Made by a program: the position numbers and the translations under genes. The notes beneath the pieces are model-generated. The model did not search any database, was not told the origin of the DNA, and saw only the letters and a program-made list of their open reading frames with translations. 64,000 nt of DNA from positions 1 through 64,000 of the forward strand of contig WHVA01000310.1 of assembly GCA_015179125.1 (NCBI GenBank), given 5' to 3'. Position 1 is the first letter of the stretch. Each line of letters begins with the position of its first letter. Shown piece after piece: positions 22,786-32,489 of this stretch. Origin of the DNA: Gautieria morchelliformis. Taxonomy: Eukaryota > Basidiomycota > Agaricomycetes > Gomphales > Gomphaceae.

Positions 22786-22951
22786 TGTTACTCGTGCAAG
22801 ATCACGTGATGCAGTCACCCAATATAGTAGTCTGAGTTCGAAGGGAAACCCTATCAGTTTTCCCTTCGAACTCAGGTACGTACTGCTAGATACTCACTGA
22901 GCAGATAGTAATCTAATCAGTTTTCCCTTCGAACTCAGCCTGCACGTGACA
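22786..22951 (+). repeat. Copia 3' LTR
   Basis: 166 bp, TGTTACTCGTGC to CTGCACGTGACA, followed by the target duplication GATGG. Confidence 0.9.
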
Positions 22952-24530
22952 GATGGACCCTGCCTCATTGGGGCTTCCATCCACATTGAACACTGGGATT
23001 GCATGTTGCAACTTCCGTGTGGTCAGTCAGTTCTGTTCCACATAGTCCCGGTCCATAAACTGACCAGTGTCCCCACAATCGACAAGTGCAGGTACGGATT
23101 TGACTTCCGCCATGTCTGTCATCTGGATCTCCACCTTAGTGACCAGTGACTTGGCGCCAGGGGTGGTAGCAACAACATAGCGCTTCGGGAGGCGTCTCTC
23201 CCAAGGGCGGATGCAGAATGGATGTTGGATTCGGCTTTTGTGCAACTTTATCCGGTGGGTCTGCACGAAGTGAGGGGAGTGGGGGCTTCTCATTCTCTAC
23301 TTCAAGGCAGGCAAACCGGTTATGTACAGGCAGCAGGGGAACACATCTCACCTGCTGCATGTCACAAAATCTGACACATCTTCCACTTCTCACACACCAT
23401 GTTCCGCATTTTCGGAACTGTCTTCCACTGTGGGCACTCTGCTTATGTCTGCCAGCGTGAGGAACTCTGGAATGAGCTCAAGTTTCTCCTCCGTGGTCAT
23501 AAGCTGGATGTCAAAGGCTTGGGGGCATTCATGGGCATAGTGGCTGGGCTGCCGGCATTGGAAGCAGGTGACAGTTAGGTTGCCTTTTCTGGGCATGCGG
23601 TCAACATCCATTGGGGCACAGCCACTCTTTGAGGGATGGGGGGCTAGGGTTCCTAGCAGGGGCAGGCAGAGCAGCCGTCAGAAATATCTTCCGCGTCGGA
23701 ATGAATACTGCTCCGGGTTTCGGCACAGGTGGAGTAGGATGAGCGGAACTGCGTGTCATGTTCTGGTTTGTCTCCACAAAGGCCTCATTTGCTTCCCTGT
23801 TTCTGGACACCCTTTGGGCAGCTTGGTACCACCCTTCTGGGTCATCGAAATCCGGAGCTCTAACCCCAAGTAGTGTGACTTGGTTCTGGAGTGTCAGATC
23901 TAGTCCTCGTCGGAATTTGATGACAATCATCTTGTCATCATCGTATTCTGCGAGGTCAATGAGCTCCTGGAAGCGATCAATGTAGTCATTGACTGGATCC
24001 TTGGCCTGGTACCAGCTGGTCCCCTCAAGCTTCATAAGGGCTGTGAGTTGCTTGTTTTTCAGGGAGAACTGGTCTGAAAAGGTCTTCTCAAAGGCGTCCC
24101 AGTCCTGGAAGTAGTTGCCTTTGCCCTTTGCTTCATGTCGGATCACCTTGTTTGCAAAACGGGCTGCGCGGTCCGACTTGAGAAAGGACAATGCCCAATG
24201 AATCCGAGCCTGGTCGTTCAGAAAGAGGTCTCCGACAATTGCGAAGTAGATGCTGCATGTGTTGAAGAATGTGCATCCCTTCTCCCAATCTCCATCAAAG
24301 TCCACTGGAGTCGCGGGTTTGACTTTTGCCCACTTCGCAGACATCCTCTCTGCCACTACTTCTGCTTTTCTGAAATCCAACTCATCCTGCATTGCATTTC
24401 CACCACTTCGTGGAATATCTAACTTAGCCAAAATCGTTTGTAAGGCTGTTTCAATCGCATTGGTCTTCCTCTGGTTCCATATCAACTCCTCCTCCATATT
24501 CCAAAGATGATCATCTGGATCCATGTCCAA
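22952..24530 (-). pseudogene. Gy-A gag and protease start
   Basis: Gag from ATG 24530 to 23601 is open for 309 residues, with the retrotransposon gag core (WALSFLKSDRAARFANKV, FEKTFSDQFSLKNK, PVNDYIDRFQELIDLAEY). In an adjacent frame (23611-23390) follows the knuckle CFQCRQPSHYAHEC, CX2CX4HX4C, and then the protease with ALVDCGDTGQFMD near 23080-23040. The expected triad DSG/DTG reads DCG here, as it does in the other Gy-A copy. The 5' LTR of this element is 24588-25077. The frame is interrupted at 22951 by the copia insertion and continues at 19107. Confidence 0.88.
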
Positions 24531-24587
24531 AGGAGGAGAAGTATGGGATGGGATATCCGGGGTTGGCTTGACATAAGAAGAGGGGCA

Positions 24588-25077
24588 TGTAAGGGCAACC
24601 CTGGCTGGTTGTGGAGATCACACTACCACACAACTGACAAGGGGAAATCCGAAGTATGTATAAATGAACAGAGTATACAAGAGAGGGGATTCTCACCTGA
24701 CAAGGGGAAATCCAAAGAGAAAAGTCTAAGGATCCCCAATGTCAGCGAGCCCGTATTATACTACACTGCGCAGCCAGGGACAACACTTGGCACCCACCAT
24801 CAACCCTGCATCTCCCTGACCACCCTGACCCTTGATCGACCCTTGATGCCACCTATTACGCGAGTCGCTTGATTTCCGACACTGTTCCGAGAGTGGAAGT
24901 TGGAAATTGGAGTGGAACTGGCAAGGCAAACAGAACTGGTGGAAGTTCTCCCAGAAGCAGAATCATTTCCGAAAGCGGAGGCGGAGATGGAATCGGAACC
25001 GGAAGCGGAGTCGGAAATGGAGTCGGAACTGGGTGTGGTGTCGGAATTGGAAATGGAAAACAGGGTGTCCCCTGACA
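24588..25077 (-). repeat. LTR-A shared by two tandem Gy-A elements
   Basis: On the minus strand it runs TGTCAGGGGACACC to TTGCCCTTACA. It lies directly after the chromodomain and polypurine tract (reverse complement of CACCCCCCCTCT, 25080-25091) of the right-hand element, and directly before the gag of the left-hand element. It is therefore both a 3' and a 5' LTR. Confidence 0.9.
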
Positions 25078-25147
25078 TCACCCCCCCTCTAGCGTGCTGC
25101 GTCCTCGAAGCACGGGACACGAGGGATTGAAATGCCAGCGAGCGGAT

Positions 25148-28100
25148 TCAGAGAGGGGCACCGGGGTGTGTCCTATAGATCTCACGGAGTTTGTCTGGAG
25201 TGGAAACAGCTTGCTCCGGGACCCACGAATTCTCCTCGTACCCATACCCTTCCCATTTCACGAGGAAATGGAGTCGTCCTCGCACAAACTGGCTGTCCAG
25301 GATCCGTTCCACCACATAGTGCTCTTCCCCATCTACAATTTCCGGCAGAGGTGGCGGACGAGCCTTCCGACCTGGAATTGGGTCCTCAAGCATAGAGAGT
25401 AACTTCACCACGTTGAAGACGGGGTGGAGGCGGGACATGGACATCGGAAGTCGGAGGCGGTATGCATTCCGTCCAACCCTCCACGTCACTGTGAAGGGCC
25501 CAAGGTAGCGGTGGGAAAGCTTCTGCGAAGGGCATGTGGTGCGGATGTCACTTGCATCTAGATACACCTTGTCTCCAACTTGGTACTCTGGGGCAGGAAC
25601 CCGGCGTTGGTTGTAGTACCTTGCCAGGTCATCCTTGGCCTTCACAAGGGCCGACTTGGCTTCCGAAAGGGTGGAGTCCATGCGGTCCTGGAACTCATTG
25701 ACCGTCTCGAGTCGGGAGTCAGCCTGGCATGGTTCGAAGCCCATCCGCGGGTGTCGTCCGGAGTCAAGCATGAAGGGAGTCTGTTGCGTGGCGGAATGTA
25801 CATGGTTGTTGTATTGGAATTCCGCCAGTGGAAGTAACTCATCCCAGTCATCCTGCCTCTCATTGACAAAGAGGCGGAGATATTTCTCCAACTCCTGATT
25901 GACCCGTTCTGTCTGTCCGTCACCCTGCGGATGGTATGCTGTGGTGGTAGCCAGCTTTATGCCGAGCAGGCGGTAGAGCTCCCGAGTCAGTTCCGCGACA
26001 AATTGCGGACCTCGGTCGGAAACAACTTGCTTCAGGAGCCCATGCAACTTCCAGACATGTGCAAGGAACAGGCGGGCCGCTCCGAGGGCTGTGATCGTCG
26101 TGTGCGTCGGAATGAAGTGGGACACCTTGCTTACCGAATCCACAATGTTCATGATCGCGTCGTAGCCATGAGACTCTGGGAGTTCAACGATGAAGTCGAC
26201 ACTGATGGTGTCCCAGCGGGATTCGGGATTCGGGAGCGGAACAAGTTCTCCGACGGGCGGATGTCGTTGTGCTTTGGTTCAGAGACAAAGGTCACATGTC
26301 TTCACGTACTGCCCAATGTAGCGGGACATCTGAGGCCACCAATAATTCCGAGCCACTAACTCCAGCGTCTTCCACCTGCCAGCGTGCCCAGCGACCCGTG
26401 TGTCATGGTGCTGGGACACGATGCGGCGGCGGAGGTCCGCCCCACCTGGAACGTAGACCTTGCCTCTGAAGTGGAGCAGTCCATCACGTTCCGACCATTC
26501 CGCTGCCCATACAGACCGTGAGTGCCCTTTCCGAAGTTCCTCCACTGCCTTCACCACCGACTCCTCCTTCTCTCCATTCCGGTACTGCCTCCGGATATCC
26601 CGGAGCATTTCCGCTTCCGCCCCAACTGCAGTCACTCCTTCTAGGGCGCGGATTGCAAAAAGACTTGGGCGGAGCAGTGTCATATCCGCGTTGTCTCCAC
26701 TTCCGCTTCCATGATCCGCTCGGCGGGATAGCGCATCAGGCTTGCCCATGGTGCGGCCGGGCCGGTGGTGGAGCATGAAGTCGAACTGGGACAGGTGTAG
26801 GGACCACCGTGCTTGTCGTCAGTTCAACTTCTTAGACGTGCGGAAATACTCGAGGTTCTTGTGGTCTGTCCAGATCTCAAATGGGCATAGAGCACCCTCG
26901 AGGAAGTGTCGCCACTCCTCCAGCGCTCGGATGATTGCCAGCATCTCCTTGTCATGGATCTCATAGTTCCGCTCGACCAGACTAAGGCTCTTAGAGAAGA
27001 AGGCAATCGGTTGCCACCCCCCACCATCTTCCGATGACTGTTGTGACAAGACCGCTCCGGTAGCTGTGTCGGAGGAATCCACCTCGACTCAATAAGGGCG
27101 AGAGTTGTTGGGAAAGATCAGGACCGGGGCAGAAGTGATCAGCTCTTTGAGTTTGTCAAAAGAGGCCTGTTCCGGCTCTCCCCACCCCCATCCAACCTCC
27201 TTCTTGGTGAGGTCGAAGAGGGCACGGGCGTGGCAGGAGAACTCCTTGATGAACCACCGGTAGAAATTGACAAACCCAATGAAGGATTGGACCTCCTTCT
27301 TGTTCCGCGGCACGGGCCAATCCGACACACCGGACACCTTGACTGGGTCCATTTCCACCTTTCCTTCCGACACAATCACCCCAAGATACTCTATCCACGT
27401 CCGCTCAAATTCGCACTTTTCCGGCTTGAGACACAGGTTGTACTCCCGGAGCCGTTCCAGCACTCTCTGCACGACTTCCCAATGTTCGGACATTGTTTTT
27501 GTGAAGATGAGGATGTCATCGAGGTAGACGCAGACAACCCCTTCTGCTATCATGTCATGGAAAATGTGATTCATCATCATCTGGAATGTGGCAGGACTGT
27601 TGGTGAGGCCGAAGAACATGACCTGTGGCTCAAAGAGTCCTCGGTTGGTGCGGAATGCAGCCTTCCACTCGTCTCCCTCCTGGATCCGGACATTATTGAA
27701 GCCCCAGCGGACATCCAGCTTAGTTAAGTACCTCGCCCCGCGGAGTTGTGTGATCAGTTCAGAAATGAGTGGAATGGGGCACCGGTTCTTGATCGTGATC
27801 GCATTCAAGGCCCGGTAATCCTGCACAAGTCTGAGCGAGCCGTCCTTCTTCTTGATGAAGAACACCGGAGATGCCATGGGTGACTTGGAGGGGTGGATCC
27901 TCCCTGTACAGAGGTTTTCCGCAAGGAATGCATCGAGCTCTACCTGCTCCTTGGGTGACGGCGGGTAGACCTTGCAGTTGGTGGGCTTTGACCCAGGCTC
28001 CAACTCAATGGCGTGGTCCCACAGCTTCCGTGGAGGCAGGGCATCAAACGACTCCTTGGAAAAGACATCCTCAAACTCCCGCAGATACTCCGGAATTTCC

Positions 28101-28870
28101 GCCTCCACTCTATCATGCCTCTTGGAGGCTTCAGCAAGGCGTTGCGAAACATTTCCGGTGGTGTGGATGTGTTCCGCTTCCGGCGGAAGGTTTACGTACA
28201 GAAAGTGCTCCCCTTCCGCCAGAGTGTCTTCCGGGCTGAGTCGGATGACATCAGAGTCGGAATCTGAATCGGAATTGGAAGTGGGATCCAGTTCAAATTC
28301 CGCTTCTGAGTCTTCTTCTGCAAGCAGTGGAGGGGGGCCAGAACGACATGTCTGTATGAGTCGTTCGGTCTTCCGCTGCTCCTGGCGCTCCTTCCGCACT
28401 TCCGACCGGCACATGTGGCACTTGGCTGGACATCGACTCATCAGTACCTTCCAAGTTTGCCAATTGATCTCCGGGTTGTGCTCCTGAAGCCAGGTAAACC
28501 CGAGGATGATGTCTTGCTTCCCCAGGCTGGTGACTGCAAAGGAAGTGCGTTCTGAGTGCCCAGCATAGCGGAGAATTGTGTCTACTATCTCGGTGATGGA
28601 CCCTGCCTCATTGGGGCTTCCATCCACATTGAACACCGGAATTGCACGTTGCAACTTCCACGTGGTCAGTCGGTTCCGTTCCACATAGTCCCGGTCTATA
28701 AACTGACCAGTGGCCCCGCAATCAACAAGGGCGGGTCTGGATTTGACTTCCGCCGTATCTGTTGTCTGGATCTCCACCTTGATGACTAGTGACTTGGGGC
28801 CAGGGGTGGCAGCAACAACATAGCGCTTCGGAAGGCGTTTCTCCCAAGGGCGGATGCCGGATGGGTGGGG
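25148..28870 (-). pseudogene. Gy-A protease, RT, RNase H, integrase and chromodomain in one frame
   Basis: One reading frame runs from 28870 to 25148, broken only by TGA at 27089-27091, 26819-26821 and 26279-26281; each fits a former CGA. Order: protease (ALVDCGATGQFID), RT (KDGSLRLVQDYRALNAI; KLDVRWGFNN; YLDDILIF with intact YLDD), RNase H ([24 protein letters not shown]), integrase zinc region (HHDTRVAGHAGRWKT, CDLC), core (VDFIVELP; VSDRG; GDGQTERVNQELE) and chromodomain (EEHYVVERILDSQFV; KWEGYGYEENSWV). Gag is missing. It is the best-preserved pol of the window. Confidence 0.93.
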
Positions 28871-29358
28871 TGTTAGCAACTAGGGGCTATGGCAGGGAAG
28901 GTTCGGTAGAGTTCTTAGAAAGCTAGAATCAAATATACTCTCTCAGTGAATTTATTGTCACTGAGGTATTAATACAATACCTAGAATCAAATATACTACA
29001 TGATTTTCAGTCAACATGCTATGTAAATATGAAGAATACTACTCGCCTCTCTCAGTGAATTTATTGTCACTGAGAGAGGAGTGTAATCCTGTCTCAGAAG
29101 GCATATACTTGCACCCGGCCCTTTAGCGCCCAAGGGCTCGCGCGTCGAAGTCATTTCAAACTCCGCTGGGTGCAGCCGCCTGTGAAAGTAGAAATAACAG
29201 AATGAAATGGAGAGATAGAGAGTGACTGGAAAATTTCGAAAATAAGCAGAGAAATGGATGCATGGTACAAGAACAGTATGAGAAAATATTGAAACACCAC
29301 ACAATAAATTGAATATATTATGCTTGATTTTGGTGCAGGAGCATAAATGCACCCAACA
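28871..29358 (-). repeat. Solo LTR-D
   Basis: 488 bp, TGTTAGCAAC to GCACCCAACA on the + strand, flanked by the 5-bp repeat TGGGG (28866-28870 and 29359-29363). It is inserted just upstream of the Gy-A protease. Contains a perfect 13-bp hairpin CCTCTCTCAGTGA/TCACTGAGAGAGG at 29046-29079 and a related second copy near 28938. Confidence 0.9.
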
Positions 29359-29424
29359 TGGGGTGTCAGATTTGGTTTTTGTGTGACTTTATCTGCCAGT
29401 CCTCTAGGGGAGAGACTTTTCTGC
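29359..29424 (-). pseudogene. Residual gag leader of the gag-deleted Gy-A
   Basis: The minus-strand translation (ADKVTQKPNLTP) matches PPDKVAQKPNPTS of the intact gag-protease junction near 23250. It is all that remains between the 5' LTR and the protease, so gag was deleted. Confidence 0.7.
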
Positions 29425-29913
29425 TGTAAGGGCAACCCTGGCTGGTTGTGGAGATCACACTACCACACAACTGACAAGGGGAAATCCAAAGTATATATAA
29501 ATGAACAGAGTATACAAGAGAGGGGATTCTCACCTGACAAGGGGAAATCTGAAGAGAAAAGTCTAAGGACCCCCAATGTCAGCGAGCCCGTATTATACTA
29601 CGCTGCGCAGCAAGGGACAACACTTGCACCCGCCATCAACCCTGCATCCCCCTGACCTCCCTGACCCTTGATTGACCCTTGATGCCACCCATTACACGAG
29701 TCGCTTGATTTCCGACACTGTTCCGAGAGTGGAAGTCGGAAATTGGAGTGGAACTGGCAAGGCAAACAGAACTGGTGGAAGTTCTCCCAGAAGCGGAATC
29801 ATTTCCGAAAGCGGAGGCAGAGATGGAATCGGAACCGGAAGCGGAGTCGGAAATGGAGTAGGAACTGGGTGTGGTGTCAGAATTGGAAATGGAAAACAGG
29901 GTGTCCCCTGACA
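29425..29913 (-). repeat. LTR-A, 5' LTR of the gag-deleted Gy-A
   Basis: TGTCAGGGGACACC to TTGCCCTTACA on the minus strand, very similar to 24588-25077, with which it forms the LTR pair of the element 24588-29913. Confidence 0.9.
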
Positions 29914-30042
29914 GGGCTGTCATACGCCATGTGTACGGAACAGGTTGCAATCTCTGAGTTGCAATCTCTGATTCCAAACACACCTATGGCAAATGCAACA
30001 CGCAGTACGACTGCTGGTCCTCTAGGGGAGAGACTTCTCTGC

Positions 30043-30323
30043 TGTAAGGGCAACCCTAGCTGGCTGTGGAGGTCACACTACCACACAACTTCTCCAAAGA
30101 ATGTATAAATGAACAGAGTATACAAGAGAAGGGATTCTCACCTGACAAGGGGAAATCTGAAGAGAAAAGTCTAAGGACCCCCAATGCCACCGAGCCTGTA
30201 TTATACTATGCTCTGGAGCCAGGGACAACACTTGGCACTTGCCATCAACCCTGCATCCCCCTGACCTCCCTGACCCTTGATGGACCCTTGATGCCACATA
30301 CTACACGAGTTACTTGACTTCTT
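30043..30323 (-). repeat. LTR-A fragment
   Basis: The inner half of LTR-A on the minus strand (TGTAAGGGCAACCCT...), with a short internal deletion near 30087-30095. It is preceded by the same CCTCTAGGGGAGAGACTT segment that borders 29425, so it derives from a second gag-deleted Gy-A. It ends where an opposite-strand LTR-A begins. Confidence 0.8.
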
Positions 30324-30747
30324 TCAGGGGACACCCTGTTTTCCATTTCCAGTTCCGACACCACACCCAGTTCCGACTCCATTTCCGACTCCGCTTCCGG
30401 TTCCGATTCCATCTCCACCTCCGCTTTCGGAAATGATTCCGCTTCTGGGAGAACTTCCACCAGTTCTGTTTGCCTTGCCAGTTCCACTCCAATTTCCGAC
30501 TTCCACTCTCGGAACAGTGTCGGAAATCAAGCGACTCGCGTAATGGGTGGCATCAAGGGTTGATCAAGGGTCAGGGAGGTCAGGGGGATGCAGGGTTGAT
30601 GGCGGGTGCAAGTGTTGTCCCTTGCTGCGCAGCGTAGTATAATACGGGCTCGCTGACATTGGGGGTCCTTAGACTTTTCTCTTTGGATTTCCCCTTGTCA
30701 GTTGTGTGGTAGTGTGATCTCCACAACTAGCCAGGGTTGCCCTTACA
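30324..30747 (+). repeat. LTR-A fragment, inverted relative to its neighbours
   Basis: Lacks the first two bases, runs TCAGGGGACACC to GCCCTTACA on the + strand, and has an internal deletion around 30690. It is head-to-head with 30043-30323. Confidence 0.85.
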
Positions 30748-30941
30748 ACTTCAGACATTCTGAGAGCGGAAGTCGGAAAGTGGACTGGAATTGGCAAAGT
30801 GAACAGAATTGGTGGAAGTTCTCCCAGGAGCAGAATCATTTCCATCAGAGTCGGAGATGGAATCAGAACCGGAACCGGTGTCGGAAATGGTGTCAGAACT
30901 TGGTGTGGTGTTGGAACTGGAAAACAGGGTGTTCCCTGACA
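30748..30941 (-). repeat. LTR-A outer fragment
   Basis: Minus-strand TGTCAGGGAACACC... about 194 bp of the U3-like, CGGAA-rich part; it is diverged from the other copies. Confidence 0.75.
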
Positions 30942-32489
30942 ACAGGCTTTAACGATGAGGCACTCGAGGATGCCTATGCTCATGGCCTCACATCAGGTAT
31001 CCTTGACAAAATACATGCACAGCCCTCACTCCCACCTGACCTTAAGGGCTGGAAGGATATGGCTTGTCAGATTGACCATAACCATCGTCATCTGCTGGAG
31101 GTCAGGAAGGCGCAAACACCCCATGCTCCTAATCGCCCTCCTCCTGCCCAACCACACCACACTCCTGCTACTGCTCCTGTTGTCACAGCACCACCCAGTA
31201 ACACTGGAGACATGGCAAAATTTCCTGACTTTGGAAATCTACTGGGATATTCCATGTTTCTTCAAAATTTCCCAGTTCAGGAAATTGGTTGAAAATTTAA
31301 TGTTTTATCAGAGTTTTTTGACTTCAGGAAATCCTTCAAAAATTGTAAGATTATCACCTCAAAATCTTCAAGAAACTCTCAGGAAACATTGAATTTCCTC
31401 CACTATGAAACTAAATATTTATTAAACTTTCCTCAGTTTTGGAAATACTATGAAAATGTTGGTTTCCTGAACATTTGACAGGGAAACTTTGTGGACATCA
31501 GTGTTTCTATAGAATTTCCTAACTGGGGAAACTTCACTAAAAATTTAGTTTCATGAAAGAGGAAATTAAATGTTTCCTGAGCATTTCTTGAAGATTTGTA
31601 GGTGCTAATTTTACAATTTCTGAAGGATTTCCAGCAGCCAAAAAACTCTGACAAAACATTAACTTTTCATCCAATTTTCTGAACTGGGACATTTTGAAGA
31701 AATATGGAATATCCTTAGGATTTCCAGTAGATTTCCAAAGTCAGGAAACTTTTCCATGTCTCCAGTGTAATGTGACACCTATGGACATTGTCTCATCCTG
31801 CAGCTGCACTGAAATGCAAACCTGCTACAACTGTAAGAGACCTGGTCACATTTCACCAGACTGTCCTGAACCTCACAAGCCATGGATCCGTGCAAACCTC
31901 ACAGAGGTGGACATTGCAGCCATCATCTCTGAATCTGTAGCAGCGGAAATGGAGGAACACAAACAGAAGGTGGAAGCCCCTGTCCAAGAGAAAGGAAAGG
32001 ATTTTTAGGGCAGTCAGTGGTGGAAGACATGCCCCACTTGATGAATCGGGTTTCAGTTCTCGAAACATGTACAATAGGGATCATAGGCGATATGATGCAT
32101 CCTTCTCCTAGCCTTGATTGAACTGAAACCAAACCAGCCACACCAAAAACCCGACCCATCACTACAGCTGCTGATGCAAGCCTTCCACTCCCTCTATATG
32201 TCAGCACTGCTGACCTCCGCCAATGCACCAAAGTACCTCTCAAGGTCCACTGCGTTGACACAGGTGATCCACTTGCAATTGACTCCCTCCTTGACAGTGG
32301 TGCTACTGGGATGTTCATCGATATTGAGTTTGCGAGGGAACACAGACTTTGGACTTGTCCCCTATCCCATGCCATTCCTGTCTACAATATTGATGGTACC
32401 CCAAATGAGGCTGGGTCAATCAAGGAAGAAGTCTACCTCATTTGGATTATACAATATCTGAGAGTGGCATCCTTTTTCTTCACAGAGAG
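30942..32489 (+). pseudogene. Ty3/gypsy (Gy-K) gag end and protease
   Basis: 30950-31198 encodes the gag part (ALEDAYAHGLTSGILDKI, DLKGWKDMACQIDHNHR). After the MITE at 31202-31767 it continues with the knuckle CYNCKRPGHISPDC at 31823-31864. A protease follows in another frame (SLLDSGATGMFIDIEF near 32290, with the active DSG). RT and later domains are absent; a minus-strand Gy-G begins near 32490. The protein differs in sequence from Gy-A, Gy-G and Gy-H gag. Confidence 0.85.
31202..31767. mobile_element. MITE with long inverted repeats and TAA target duplication
   Basis: 566 bp. The ends CACTGGAGACATGG and CCATGTCTCCAGTG are inverted, and the similarity continues inward for over 130 bp with mismatches (for example TTTCCTGACTTTGGAAATCTACTGG on both ends). 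Flanked by TAA at 31199-31201 and 31768-31770. AT-rich, no coding capacity. Removing it plus one TAA restores the gag sequence ...CCCAGTAATGTGACACC. The 3-bp TAA duplication is typical of PIF/Harbinger-type MITEs. Confidence 0.9.

Larger units (their letters stand above)
19108..22951 (+). mobile_element. Ty1/copia element with 166-bp LTRs
   Basis: Both LTRs are 166 bp (19108-19273 and 22786-22951), start TGTTAC and end GTGACA, and are flanked by the 5-bp direct repeat GATGG (19103-19107 and 22952-22956). The insertion splits a Gy-A protease. A likely primer-binding region GGTTATGGGCCCC follows the 5' LTR at 19274. A purine tract CAGGGGGGTG precedes the 3' LTR. The middle of the element (most of gag to integrase) is replaced by a palindrome and unidentified sequence at 19553-21304. 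Confidence 0.9.
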
